A stretch of 64,000 bases of DNA from Apis mellifera (GCF_003254395.2 NC_037644.1:2868501-2932500); one strand, 5' to 3'; positions 28,367 to 43,400 are shown, counted from the stretch's first letter. Program-made: numbers and translations. The notes: generated by a model from the sequence alone, not told the origin.

Positions 28367-31300
28367 CTTCCCAAACTAAGCAGTTTAAGTTCAGAATCTG
28401 AGTTATCGATCGCTCGAGTTCCAGAGTTAGTTCAACGAACATTTCGAACATTAAGTTCCCTTAAACGAGATCACAAACATTATCGAATAATATTCGAGCG
28501 TTTCCAAGTGTTTCGTAACAATTGTCTAACGATATAATTACGTGAGTGGGAAATGTTGCAAACTAAACGTGATCGCGGGACAGTATTGTGTATACGATTT
28601 AATTAGACCACAGGATTTGGAATATTATCTTATCTATGGATCTTTAATACCTTTTCCTCTCTTTGTTTACTTGTTTTCCTCGTGAAATTTAATTTCCTCG
28701 ACGAAAGATAACGCTGGACAGACTTTGGAACAGACTTATGAATTCTTCGATTATCGAAACGTTAATTCATCTTGATAAATTTAATCTTGTTGTTTTGAAA
28801 GTATGCCAAATTAAAAAATTAACAAGTGTATATTCCTTCTTTTTAATTGACAATTTTACATCGTCTTTTTAATAAATATATTCAATTTCTAGTAGTAAAA
28901 TTAAAATAAATCAATTGGAGTTTATATTTATCGATGAAAAACAAGATAATATATCAATTTCATAGTTTAATCTCAAAAATTTTTATTATACGTATAAATA
29001 AATCGAAAACATTTGAAACGTATCAACCATATCTCCTTATATATAATTTTCCTCTCGTGTTTGAAAGGAAAAAGAAAAAAAAAATTTAATAAGAAAAGAT
29101 GAAAATACGATACGATTAATTATAGCGTTTGCAGAATTTTTTTATGCCCAATCGTAAATCGACGCGAACGTCCTCTCGAGATACAAGGTAGACGCGTCGA
29201 GTCCATAAAAAGAGGCGTACACATTTTAACGCGAAAAAAGGATATAAGGCGTTTATGTGTTCATCGCGCGTGTATACGAAGAAAGGAAAGGGAGCGAGAA
29301 GAAAGAAGGGGGAGCCTCGGTCGAAACAAAACAAAAGAGGCGAGGATGCGTAAGGCCTTTTTTGGTGATATTTGCCGTGTATTGGCTCGAGAGTTGTGTG
29401 TTGGTCCCCCTGTTTCTGGTCAGGCTGGTCTTGGCCGACCGGATTTTTCAAAGGTTGCCCACAGCTCGAACCTGTCCTGTTCCCATACAGGACTGGTTTA
29501 TCGACCGGCACTCGATGCTCGATTTCTGAGCAACGCCAAAAGAAAAATGGACGACGGAGGGAAAGAGAGAGAGAGAGAGAGAGAGAAAGAAGGAATTCCT
29601 GTCTTGTCGGCCTTCGGCCATTTCCGCTGATTAACCTTTTCTCCCGAGCCAATCAACGTTTTCACCCAGTCGTCGTACGGATTTTGGATTTTTTTTTTTT
29701 CAATCAACGATTCTTTCTTAATTATAGACAATTCGTCGGCTCGATCGGTAAAGAAGATTTCGATATAAATCGAGATGAAGCGATTGACATATATTTTTAT
29801 AGGAGATGTAAATATTAATATTATTTATTATTGTTATATATTTTCTACGAGCTAAATACTAGTTAATTAGTTCAATAAAATTATAGATCGAGCTTTTTGA
29901 AAATATTTCTCGATTAATATCACCTTACATTTTCCTTATTATATAATTTCAATGAAATTCTCAGAGATAAGGATACATTTCGAAAAATTTAAATTTATAT
30001 TCCCTAAATTTTATTAGGAACGTTTCACGAGAGATTGATACGAGGTTCTCGAGTTCTCTCTGCTAGTAAGTTACTAGTAAGCGTTCGCGGAAGTTTGTTG
30101 GAAGTTTAATGGACGATGGTGGGGGGAAATAATTCGCCGAGAATGTTGGTAAATGTCGGGAAGCAATGTTTAAATTAACATGATGCAGTTTCTCTACACG
30201 TGTCCTCTTTACCTCGTTGTCCGTCGTGGCTCGAGTTTGAAACTGCCATGCTCACGATATATAATATAAAAGTTTGCTCATAAAATTAAAACTTCCCCAA
30301 CAAAGTGTGTATCTACGATTCGGCTCTCCACAGTTAGAAATGGAAGGAAACTTTCCGCTTTTTAATTTATGTACAACACTTGTTTGATCTTTTTCTTTTT
30401 TTTTTTTTTTATTAAACAAAATTGTTAAAATCGATCCAATTTTTTTTTTACAAAATAGTGAATTAATTTTCGTTGCACAAGTGACGAAATAAATAGAAAC
30501 TCGTACTATTTTTTTTTTTTCAGGAAATTAATGTATTTAAACAAAATCAAATACCAAGAAATGGAATATTCTCGTACGAAAAATTCAGAAAGGAAAAAAA
30601 ATGTTTTTTTTTATCAATGATTCGATCTGCAATTCAGCATCGAAATAAATGAAGATATTTATATATATATGTACGTACGAGAGAGACATATCTAATTTTC
30701 CAAGTTGGCATTTTATTTTAATCGTTTATTCCATGAATGAAGAAACATTTCCAGTTAAGAAACGAGTAGTGGAATTTCGAATTATAATAAATTGTACATA
30801 ATGATATTTGCGGAAAAAGCGGAAATCGAATAGATTTAACAAGTTGTCCACGTTTAAAGAGATGCAAATCGGATGCAGAAACTCGTTTCGGTGTGTCTGA
30901 GCATAATAATAAAGCTCGGAACTAGGGACTTTTTTTTTCTTTTGAAACTTTTTAATAACAATGAACGAAGAGATTTGGTTTTCTTTTTTTCTTCTTAACA
31001 TTGCTTGCAAGAAATTTTGCAACGTGTTAATGGAGAAGGAATAATGGTTGAAAATTATGATATTTGAAATAATCTAACGCGTCAAAGTTTAAATATTTTT
31101 CATTCCATTTGCATCGTAATCTTTGTCTTTGCAATTTACGTTTTTTTAAAAAAATTATTTAAAACCGTTGGATAATTTTTCTAGAAAAAAAAACGTAATT
31201 CTATCCTTTTTCTACGGATATACATTAACATTTCCGATCTCTCGTTATTCTTCTAAAGTCTAAAGTCTCGTTAGATAGGCTTTATTGATCTGTCAATTAG

Positions 31301-31463
31301 CACGCCTCTTCCTTTCAATATTATCGTCATTTATATAACTTCCATTTAATAATATACGGAAAATATACGCGTATCGAAAGAATTAAACGTTTTATTATAA
31401 GCGTTTTATAAATGTTTACAATTAAAAAAAATTCTAAAAGAAGAATTAATTTATTTCGAAGAA

Positions 31464-31494
<31 letters not shown>

Positions 31495-34400
31495 AGGAAA
31501 AAAGAAATTAAATTTATAAAAGTATCTTTGCGAAACGAAACGAAGTTTCATCGGTTGGAGAACAAACAGAAATGGAGGGGGTTCGATGGAAGATAACCTC
31601 GCGTTCGAAACAACGATAACAAAAGTATCGAAGAAAAATGAAATCGCGTTTAATGATCCGTCGGCCAGGAACGAGGAAATAAATGCTATATATTTCTTTA
31701 TCCGAGCCCGTTTTATAGAACTCGTGAAAAACATGGGCAGAAATCGTGTGCGATCAGGAAATACGCATTTATCGATCGGTTCCCCCTCCCCTTCCCGCGC
31801 CGTGGTGTGTGTGTGGCGCGCGCGTATATACGTGCATTGCTGGGATGGTCCGCGAGTCATCGAGATAAACGCATGCATGTGTGTTGAGCGCATATCAGTA
31901 TAAATAACTTACGCAAGCATTAATGAACGCTTATCTAGCCGAGTCTGTTGAAAAAAAAAAGAAAAAAAGAAAAAAAAAGAAAGAAAGAAAAAGATACGCC
32001 ATCGTCGGCATTATTATCGTTGTGGCTGCTCTTTTAATACCCGCGAACGCGGAGCGCATGCGCGAATAACACACGCTCGCGAGCCACGACACGGGATCGT
32101 GGCGTTCACAATGGTGCCTTGTTGTGTTGTGATCCCCTGGATCACCGAGCGCGCAAGTGTCGAAACCGAAACTGGCCGCGAGTATTGCAGAAGGTCGAGA
32201 CGGGAGGAGAGCATATAACGCGATATAATATAAACGGCCGGCTTTAGGATGGAATTGTACCGTGATTTTAATTAATATTTATAGTTATCGTTATAGGACA
32301 CCGAGAGGACAAGTGAGTCGAGAGAGAGAGAGCACGTGAGATGCGCGTGTTGAGATTACGACTCTACGTTTTAGCTACAATTGGAATTGTAGTAGTAATT
32401 TCGAGCAAAAAAAAAAATAAATTAAACATTATCTGGAAATATTTTAATAATTAACTCGATAACGACGAATATTTCTTCTTTTCTGCGTTCGTTGCATTCA
32501 GAGAATAATATGATTTAAAAAATTCGAAAATATATAGTTATATATATAGTTATATATATATATAGTTATATATATATAATATATATATAGTTATGATATA
32601 GACGTAATATTAGATACAATTATTTACCAATCGGTCGATAATATTTGACACATGTGGAAAATGCAAGCTTGCAAGATAAGATAAGAAAGAATTTCCAGAT
32701 AATTAATTAATTTTAAAAAATAATAATACTTGAAAATTATAAGTATATTTTATCTACGTCGATATAATTGAAATGATATCCATCCATTTTTAATCGAAAT
32801 CTAACTTTCGTTTTCTTCTATTATTACTTTATTTATATTTATCTCAAAATTTCGTTCGAATCGCACTTTCCAAAATTTTCATTTCGATCATTAAAAATTA
32901 GCCATAACTATTCCCATCGTTAATTTTTTCAAAATTAATTTGGAAATCCTGTAAATCTGTATTTTGAAAGAAAAAAGAAAGAGAGAAAGTGAAAGATTCG
33001 TTTCTTCTTCGACTAAGAACTGACCTTCGACAGGTCAGTGATATTTCTTCTATGTGGACTTTTTTTATCGCGCTTTGACCACAGAGTAAACACGCGCGCA
33101 ACCATTATATCTATATATATATATATATATATATTCCGTTTCTCTCCTTGTTTAGAAATGTGTTTCAGTAAAACTTGGAAGAGAACAATCGAAAGTATCA
33201 ACAATGGGCGCAATTGTTGATTCGAAGCAATCTTCTAAACGAGCAAAAGCGACATTTGGCAGTAGCCGCGTCGTGGATAATAATACTTGATAATGATAAT
33301 AATAGATGGGCGATATCGAAGCCAATTTCTCCCGACTACGCTTTTCTTCCTGGCTGATGGCTCGAGTAAACATTGCCCAATAAATTTTTAATTCTTTCCC
33401 CCTCCTCTCCTGTTCAATAAGCGATTCTTATATACCGGGTGTTTGCAAGAATAAGAAATTCTTATCACTTTCAAAATATATTAAAATTTTCATTATACAA
33501 TTTCAGTTAATTGGATGATGCGAAAAAGAAAAATAGAAAATCGATTGTTGAAAATCGTTAATTTGGAAAAAAGAAAAAGAAAGAAACGTTTTTTTATTAA
33601 GCGAGAAAAAGAACTTGTGTGTGTAACCTTGAAACTTTTGTACGTGTTCCAGGGAGCGGCGAGAAGCGGAAGCTCGGCTGGAGAAGCGTGAACGAGAAAG
33701 AGAGGCCAAGATGGAAAGGGAGAGGCTGGAGAAGCAAAGGGCCGCCGAGCAGGCAGTTCACAAACACTTCGAGGAGTCCCTAAGGCTGGCGCAACAAAAG
33801 GTTAGTCAGCCTTTACTGCCTGTTTCTCTCCGGTGCGCGCGTGTTTTTAATGACCTCCAAACCCCTCCCCACTCCTCCCCCCTCCCCTCTAACGTGGAGC
33901 AGCGTGTCTAACAGATGCTCGACAAAAAATCTTCCCTATTATGTGCATCTTTAAGCGCGATTGATCCCCGAACTCGTCCAATATCTTCTTTCCTTTATTC
34001 TCTCTTTCTCTCTCTTCCTCTTCTTCGTTTCACAGTCGACAACGTGGATTACGCGAATTCTTTTTTTTTCTCGATAAATGTGTAGGGTACACGTATACAC
34101 GTCTACGTAGAGAATATCGATGTGTTTGTGGAGCTGGAGAGCTTTGGAAGGTCGATTCGAACACACGAAAAAACAAACGGTTGGTGTACAAAAAAGTCGG
34201 TCGAGGCTTATTTATCTCGAGTTATATTATATAAATGATAGAAATTGGACGAAGCGTTGGATGAAGCGAGACGGGAAGATTTGTGCGACGGCGACGTAAC
34301 GGAGACAGAGATACGTACCTCGCTGCGTCTAAAATACGGGGAATTTTTAGTCGCTTGTAATTTAATAAATAAATTCCAACTTTTGTATCGTCAACTTTCG

Positions 34401-37400
34401 CGTCATATTCCAATATAAAATATAAATTTCTCATACATCGTTTCCTATTTTTCTCGATTGTTTTAATAATTAATTTTTTAAATTTATTTTGTAGGAACGT
34501 ATAGATAACGTATAGATAGTGTTCGACTTTAATCCCTAAAAACAAATAATCGTAAACCATATATACTATTGAAAAAAAACGACTTACATAGGAATCGAGT
34601 TATCTCGAGGAGGGATATATATATATATATATAATTACTTTTTTCTCGTTATACGTATAGATGTATATAGGAAGGTCGAGGAAGATAAAAGATAAAAGAT
34701 TCGTTTTAAGTCGAATTACATAATATCCCGTGATTAAATTCGTCATTTCCTAAATATAGCGTTTAAATTATTTATCGAGCTCGTGTCATTTTGAACTTGA
34801 ATTTTTCTAGAACTCGATTCATACGAAGCATAAGGAAAGCGGAATATTTGCTTCGCGTGTTCTCCTCCGTTAATATTCGTACAAGTTTTAAACTGAGAAT
34901 ATTTATCCTCGCAATATCACTTTTTCACTTTTTCTTCCACAAAAAGATTAATTATCCATTTCCTCGAAATTGTGCATACATTTTTCCTATATCAGAGTTT
35001 AGTTTATACAAGTTTTATATGTTAAAATCGAATCGATTATTAAAATTTTAACAATTTTATACCCATTATATATTATTATCTCTAACTTCCGCGCAAAAGC
35101 AGAGAAAGAGAAAGAAGAGAAGGAAAAAAACGATGGGGAAAACAAAAGGAAAAAAGATACAGTCGGAATCCCGGAAGTTTAAGTTAAGGTTTCTCGCGAC
35201 CCCGAAAGACAAACACAATCTTGGTGCTAACGAGGACATCGCGATGCGTCACTTGTCGCCTTCTCCTCCTCCTCCTCCCCCTCCTCCTCCTCCTCTTTCT
35301 CCCCTCCCCTCCCCTCCCCTCGCCTGACACACGAGGAAAGGTGGAAATATTTTTATCGCGCATTCAGCTAAAGAACCGACGTTAAATATTTAACGGTTGA
35401 GCTCGATTATGCAAGCAACGTCCAAGGGCGACGTCTTGGAAATTCTGAGAAACCTCGAGCAGCCACTTGTTTGCACCGACATTCCGTGGAAGTTGTTGCA
35501 AATTTCCAAGTAAAATGTTGGGAATTGAAGCGATTCGTTCATCGATTTTTGCCCGATTGCCGAGATACTCGAAGGGAAAATATATTATCATATATTGTGT
35601 TATAATAATGGAGGAATAATGAATAATAAAACATTCTTCTATTATTAATCCACAATTTTCAATTTCATTTATTTATTTATTTAGTTAGAAAATTCTTATG
35701 AATTAAAAAAAAAAATTTTAAATTTAAAATTTAATATAAAAATTTATATAATAAATATAAAAATTCTTATGAAGTAATGATTTAATAAATTTTCCAAAAA
35801 AAGGAAATAGTAATTCAATCCAACATTTCGTCCAAAAAAATATCTCTCGATTATATTTTTAACAATTATTTATACATCACGAAACTCGAGAATAAAAATT
35901 AGATCGTCTTATTTTCCAGAAACTAAATCCTGAAGATTGCGATATAAAAAAGAAGTGATTATCGATTCGTCGTAAAATGGGATCGAAAAGTTAACGTCAA
36001 CGGTTCAAGTTTGTTGCCAAACTGTTCGGGCAAACAGTTTAGCAGCGAGCCTTTTTACCACCTCGCTCTCCCTCTCCATTCGAACTCGTACATACGCGTT
36101 CGTTTCCCTCGAAAACCGCAGCAGCCCCAGTTCGAAATTCCCTTTGCCGAATTTTCAACGAACTTTGCATTCGATGCACCGTTCGGCGGTGAGCGAGAAA
36201 TTTTCCGAAAACCGAGAACTCGACCCCCCCTCCGTTCCATAAAATTCGCGATCAAGTTTCTCCCCCAACGCTTCGAATTCCTTTCGTCGCGGTTATTTCG
36301 AAATTTCATCAAAAGGGCAACACTGTCCGGGCTTCTCCGACGCGTTGCTTTTCTTGCACGTACGAAATTTGTAAATGAGTTTTTCGAGGCAGAATTAGAA
36401 CAAGTTTATGATATGGTATTATTTTAATTGCTGTCTTTGAATTTTATATTCAATTTTTATAGAAATTGTGAAATCGATATCCAATCTTAATTTTATTAAT
36501 GAAAAGAATTCAGATGTGATAAAAATTTTAAATTCGAAACTGTTGCTCTCGACGAGATATATTTCAAGATAGAGAAGTTTAACATAGAGAAATAAATTAA
36601 TTCAGATGTGATAAAAATTTTCTGAAATTTAAAATTTAAAATTCGAAATTGTTGCTCTTAATGAGATATATTTCAAGATCGAGAAGTTTAACATAGAGAA
36701 ATAAATTAATTCAAATGGGATAAAAATTTTCTATATTTAAAATTTTAAATTTATTATTAAATTTTATAATTTAAAATTTTTATATTAAATTTTAAATTTA
36801 AAATTTTTTTTTTTTCGAAATTTTTGCTCTTGACGAGATATATTTCAAGATAGAGAAGTTTAACATAGAGAAATAAATTAATTCAGATGTGATAAAAATT
36901 TTCTGAAATTTAAAATTTAAAATTCGAAATTGTTGCTCTTAATGAGATATATTTCAAGATCGAGAAGTTTAACATAGAGAAATAAATTAATTCAAATGGG
37001 ATAAAAATTTTCTATATTTAAAATTTTAAATTTATTATTATATTTTATAATTTAAAATTTTTATATTAAATTTTAAATTTAAAATTTTTTTTTTCGAAAT
37101 TGTTGCTCTCGACGAGATATATTTCAAGATAGAGAAGTTTAACATAGAGAAATAAATTAATTCAGATGTGATAAAAATTTTCTGAAATTTAAAATTTAAA
37201 ATTCGAAATTATTGTTCTTAATGAGATATATTTCAAGATCGAGAAGTTTAACATAGAGAAATAAATTAATTCAAATGTGATAAAAATTTTCTGTATTTGA
37301 AATTTTAAATTCGAAATTGTTGCTCTTGACAAGATATATTTCAAGATCGAGAAGTTTAACATATAGAAATAAATTGATTTAGATGTGATAAAAATTTTCT

Positions 37401-40400
37401 ATATTTATAATTTAAAATTTATTATTAAATTTTATAATTTAAAATTTTTATATCAAATTTCAAATTTTAAATTTCAGATGTGACAAAAATTTTCTGTATT
37501 TAAAATTTAAAATTCGAAATTGTTGCTCTCAACGATTAGTAAATTAATTTTCTTTCTAATTTTTGAATATATATAGCAAGAAAGGGAAATTTTCGTATGA
37601 GTTTTCTTCAAATTACGAAAAAAAAAGTTTTTGAATATATATAGCGAGAAAGGGAAATTTTCTTCAAATTACGAAAAAAAAAAAAGGAAGAAACAACGTT
37701 CGAAACCATCGAAATAAGAATCGCCGTTTAAACTTGAGAAGAATCGGGGAACGAGGAAAATGGGGCGAGTTTAGCGGTTAGAGGAAACCACCCTCGCCGT
37801 CGGGGTGAAAATACGGATAATCCCCCTGTGAGCAGTGCTCGCAGATCGCATTCTCCAGGGTCCTCTTTTCAGGGTCCTCTTCTACGTTTCCCTGGGAGAA
37901 AAGGGTGTGTGTTCCCATAGCAGATACACACGGGCGGTAGGGGGATGCCGAGAGGGGGCAGAGGCAATCAATGCATTCCAGCACCTGCCTTTTGTGCGTG
38001 TTACAGCTCTGACAGTCACCCAAAACCTGCCTGGCCCCGCGCCGCTCTCTGTGTATTTTTGCTGCACCCGGTGCGCGCCTCGCAGCGTCTCTCATTTCTC
38101 CTCCTTTTTCCCCTTTTCTCTTTCTCTCTCTCTCTTTCCGAGCGGTAGTAAACTCGTGTTCTCTCTCTCTCTCCGTCGGCCCCGTTTACGACGTCTGTCC
38201 TGCTCGTGTCTCAAGGTCTGACCAAGCGTTGACTAGTTCACGGATAGTAGTAGTATCGTTTCAACTGGTAATTTCGTTGGAAAGTGTGTTACACGAACGT
38301 GGAACTTTTACGAGGCTATCGAGGACATCGAAACTTGATCAACTCAATTACATTTCTCTCCGATTTTTCTTTTTCTTTCTTCTGTTCTTTCTGAGCGAAT
38401 AATAAGTTTCGATTGAGTTTTTTGTATACGTTTCTTCGATAATTCTGAATGTGAGATACGGTTTCTCCTCGTTTATATCAAATATTTTGTGTGTTTGTAA
38501 TTCTTGTAACTTGTTTTTCTCAATTTCACTTATACGCAAGATTAATTTGTTCGAGTTATCGATAAAACACAATGTGATTAGTGTCGATCGATCATAATAT
38601 ATATTTATCTTTGTTGCAAAAAACAAAAAACGTAACGTGGTTATTTCCTGGATTTTTATTTTAAAAAATCTTACGCAACGAAGATAAAGGGGAAATCTTT
38701 TAAGCCGGAATACTATTCGTATACTTTTATCTCTTATCGAGCATCGTACGAGCATCCCACGCCATTCCTGTCCTCGAGTCGGCCGGCATCGATTACCGGT
38801 CGACGAGAAAGCTTTAACGACCGATAATGAACCTTTGGAACGGTTGAAAGGAGGCGAGCGAGAAAAGGACAGGGAATCCGAACTTGGAAGAGAGGTTGAG
38901 CACCGCTGAGAGCACGCAGTGCAGACACGAATAAACCAGAAAGGTTTCTTTCAGGTTAGGTCCCAGGAGCGCCTACCTGCCCTTCCACCCCACAAAAATG
39001 TCCTGCCCAGTCGTTCGCGAGCTTTCATCCCGTTCACACGAATCCGTCGAAAAATATCCATGAATCACCATTTCAATCCACGTGTAAATACGATTCGAAA
39101 ATTCCCCACCGTAAATCACGTATTCCGCTCGTCACCGCATAGATAAATCTCGATAAAACCAGCGAGTATTGGCCAAGTGTTTTCCATTTCGTGGCTCGGA
39201 TAAAGCGTGATCCGCGTGTGTGTCTCGACTAATCGATTCGTCACAGTTGCTCGCGATTCGAGAAAAACGCGACTGGCACGCCTCTCGGCGGCCCACTCCG
39301 ATAACACTTCGTATTTACGTTTTATTCGCTTTCGTTACGTGTTTCCGGCCGCATACCTGAAAGAATGTGATAATATAATAAAACCGTTGCTCCGTGAATC
39401 CAATGTTGCTTTTGCTTTCGCGTGCAACAAGGGATAAATCTTCTTTCTCTTGCTTCTTTTTGGAAGGTTAGTATTAATTAATCGAACGCGTTGATCTCGT
39501 TTCGATCCTCGTTTTCCAACCTTCGACTCGACTCGAATCGATTCGATCGATCGATCCAAAATGGATTCCCTGTCGGGGAGAGGAAAGGATACGCGACCTT
39601 GGAAATAACGGTGACGAGAAGCTTAAGAAGAATTTATTTGCACATTTATATTCATAAATTCGTGATAAAGTCTATCTGGTTGATAACAATGCCAGCAACA
39701 GCATTGTTGCGCGCGCAGCGATAAATTCTTTTTCTTGGCCGCTTGTTGAAATCGCTTCCAAGTCTTTTTTTTTCTTTTTTTCTTTTTTTTATTGAACGTC
39801 GACGTGTTCGTTCCGCAAGGACGGACACGAACCGCGAAAAGAAATACACACACGCGCGCGTTTTGAAGGCTAAGAAGCACGATAGAAAACTCGGTCTGAT
39901 TTATGCACGCCAACGCTTGATTTGTACTACTACGTTCGTTTTAAAAAAAAATTTGCATTCGATTTTTTTTTTTTCGCTCCTTTCACACGCGGTCTGAGAT
40001 GGTGTCTTATTATTCTACGAACAAATTAAAAAATTAAAATACGAAATTTAAGATTCCGAATTTCAGCTACGATTTTCTCGAAATGGTTGGAAATTATTTA
40101 AAAATCCTTATTTTCGTGGATTTTATAAATCGTGATCTCGTTATTTAAAAATAATTTTATACGAAAAAGTTTGGAAATAAATAAATCATATATTCGTTTT
40201 AAAATAAATTTATAATATAAAATTAAAGAAAAAAATATATATATATAAAAGAATTAATAAAATTTGAAAATTTTTCACATCTTGAACGATGTGAAATTTT
40301 CTAAATTAAAGATTTTTCAAATATCAAATCGATATTTGCAGATGTTACATTTACGAGAAAAATAAAAATTTGATAAAATAGTGCAGTCACGGTTTAATAT

Positions 40401-43400
40401 ATAACAAGATTCGAGAAATAGTTCTACGTAGTTCTAGTTTCGCCATGATTTTATATTTATAAGAGATAAATATTTATTGATACTTCGTATCGAGTCGATA
40501 AAAACGTTAAAAAATTCATATTTCGCTAAGATCGTCGATTTGTTGAAACCGCACGATACGAGAATTATTATATTTGACGTACCTCGAATCTAATCTCGTG
40601 AGATAATGGCAAAGATTTGAAATTATAGAGTTTTTCCTTTTTTTTTTTTTTTTTTTTTTTATTATTATTATTGCGGATGTTGCGACCCAACGAGATAATA
40701 AAAAGCATTAAAATTTACACTGAAATCGTATCGTTATCGTATATAGATATCACGTATAAGAAGGTCGTTAATGATTTCTAAATAAGTATAGCATATAAAA
40801 AAGATATCAAAAATAGAAGATTTAAAATTATATTGTTTTCCTATTCTATTATTATTGCATCCATTATAAGAGCTACTTAAAAAATATATGTATATAAAAG
40901 ATATCTATTCAAAAAATGTGATTACACGCTCCGATAAATATATAATAAACTTATTAATCACTCACATCGTTTCTGTTCGATACAAATTTATCGGTTATCG
41001 TAACAAGAAAAAAAATATTGTTTTTATAAGAAAGATACAATTTTATTATTCAATTGTCGTATAATAATTAAATCACATCATATTTATACGTATACACATA
41101 AACATATTATCGTAGAACGCTCGAGAGAGACATTGGAATCGTACTCGACGGGATAGAGGTTAGGTTAGGTTATAAAGGAATAAGAAGAAGAACACGCGAG
41201 ATATTTGTTTTCACTCGGAAAGTTTACAAATAGAGGATATTTTTGTCCAAGAATTTAATATTGAAATAGAGTATGGAGCGAGCAACATCAGCAAATAGCG
41301 AAAATATAATAATACGTACACTCGATGAACTCTTTACGATGTTTATTGTTCTGGCGCACTCTGGTGTTCGCGCTTATTTGTATGTGACGAGAGCGAGAGA
41401 GCGAGAGAGATAGGTAGACAGAGACAGACGCCAGGGCGCTGCGCGCGCACGTTTTCCAAATGGTATTCGCGATGCAAAACTCGTTTGAAGGCACGAAGGT
41501 CGTTAATTATGCACTCCACGATACGCAACAATAGAGCTCGATGGTGTTTCATTTCGTGGTACGACATTACCACTTGCCAGTATGTACGATTTCCTTGTCC
41601 CGATAGGCTTAAACTTGTCGAATTAAAGTTGACACTGCCATTTAAATCCCCTGTTTACGCTTCGTTTTCTCTCGTCTTTCGAGAAAAATTCCTTGATTTA
41701 TTACTCGCCAAAAGTTTTGCAGAAGTGGGCTCTGCCTCTCCAAGTGGATAAATTGAAACAGGAAGTAGTTCCTTTTTTTCATCATCATTCTTTTTTCTCA
41801 CTCTTTATAACAAAAATAATCGAAATGGAAATAGATCAAGTTGATAAGCTTGCAATTAAGAGATAAGAAATTTTATATTAATTTGATCGTATTAAATAAT
41901 TATAGTGATGCAAATAATATCGAACAATAATTTACATCATCATTCTTTTTTCTCACTCTTTAACAAAAATAATCGAAATGGAAATAGATCAAGTTGATAA
42001 GCTTACAATAAGAAATTTTATATTGGAATTAATTTGATCGTATTAAATAATTATAGTGATGCAAATAATATCGAACAAAAATTTACATTATTTATAAAAT
42101 ACCTTAATTTTTATATAAAAATTCCAATTTACATTTAATTCATTATGTTCTCAAAATTTTCATTATCAAACGTAACCAAAAAAAATATCTTCATACAAAA
42201 ATATTTAAATAAAAGTAAATTTTATTACTTTTCATTTTCCCAAATGCCTTTGTAATATCCAATATCGAATCATTCAATATGAATCACAGAAGAAAAATAA
42301 AACTAACCATCGATAGGCTAGGTTAAAAAAAAATTAATGAAAATTATAATTTTTTAAGGCTCCTTAAAAATATCGCAAATTTTTAGCAACTTCGTTACAC
42401 GAGTTGTAAAAAGTAAAAATTTTTATTAGCGTTCCTTTGTTCCGCTCCACGATTCCATATATATATATCGTTTTATTTGAAAAGAAACTGTATTTCATAT
42501 ATCACGATAAACAACGTATTAATTGGAAATTTTCATTCGTATCTGAAATTCCAACTCGGAATTGATGCGCTCACCTGTTAATCTCGCCGGTTATGGAATC
42601 AAGTTGCGGTGCGCGAGGGATAAAACTTCTAATTGGAACGTATTATTTTTTAAATGCACGATAAACTCTCACGCATTTCCTTGTGAATCACGCGGATTAA
42701 TTAGCCGGGATAACTCATGCCGTTAATTGGCCCAGGTTAACGCGTGCTCGTCACGCTAGTTGGAAAAAATCGAAAAAGAAGAAGAAGAAAAAAAGCAAAT
42801 ACACAGAGAAGCAAAGATCGCGTGAATGAAGCAGAATTTTTTCTTTTTTTCGAGTTTCAAATTCTTTTAAAATTTCAAAAATTTTATATTTTCGATAATT
42901 TTGAGAAATTAAATATTTCGTATACGTTTAAATAAAATTCGAGAATTAATATTTTTGTCGAGTGAAAGATTTTCATTAATTCTCGATTAAAATAGAAAAC
43001 GACGCAGTATGACGTTACAATAGCTTTTTATTTAAAGAGAAGAATGTGGAAAAATTGAAGTGTCACTTTTGACGCAGTTCTTCATCTTCGCGCGACTTTC
43101 CTCTCTCTCGACTTTCTTTTCTTTCTTCTCCAAGTGAATGGCATTCTGTTCTGGAACGAAGACTGTTCGGATGATTCATAACTTTCGAACGTCGAAGTAG
43201 CGCAAACTTCGAATCCGCGGTCTTACAGCTGGTCGATTATTTAATCCATTGATATATCACGTTGGTTAGGTATGAAAATAAAGAGAAACGGTTATCTAGA
43301 TCGGGAGAAACTCGGTATCCATTTATACGCGCGATATATGTGTGTATGTGTTGTGTAATGCAATATTACGAGGAAGTCGCAGAAATTAAAACGTACGAGG

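Larger units (their letters stand above)
7741..33652 (+). other. Kdm3 intron 1 (25.9 kb)
   Basis: Bounded by CT|gtaagt and ttccag|G. Mostly AT-rich, with many poly-T/poly-A runs and (TA)n tracts. GC-richer islands interrupt it at about 10585-10930, 14820-15300, 15740-16480, 22300-22930, 24880-25120, 26590-27060, 29390-29540 and 31780-32250, listed separately where there is something to say. No transposase, tRNA or clearly coding nested gene was seen. Such a long first intron often holds enhancers and alternative promoters. Confidence 0.7.

Noticed and set aside
41160..41180. Telomere-like ggttaggttaggtta (insect TTAGG repeat)
   Set aside because: Only two to three units, as expected by chance in this composition; not an interstitial telomere.
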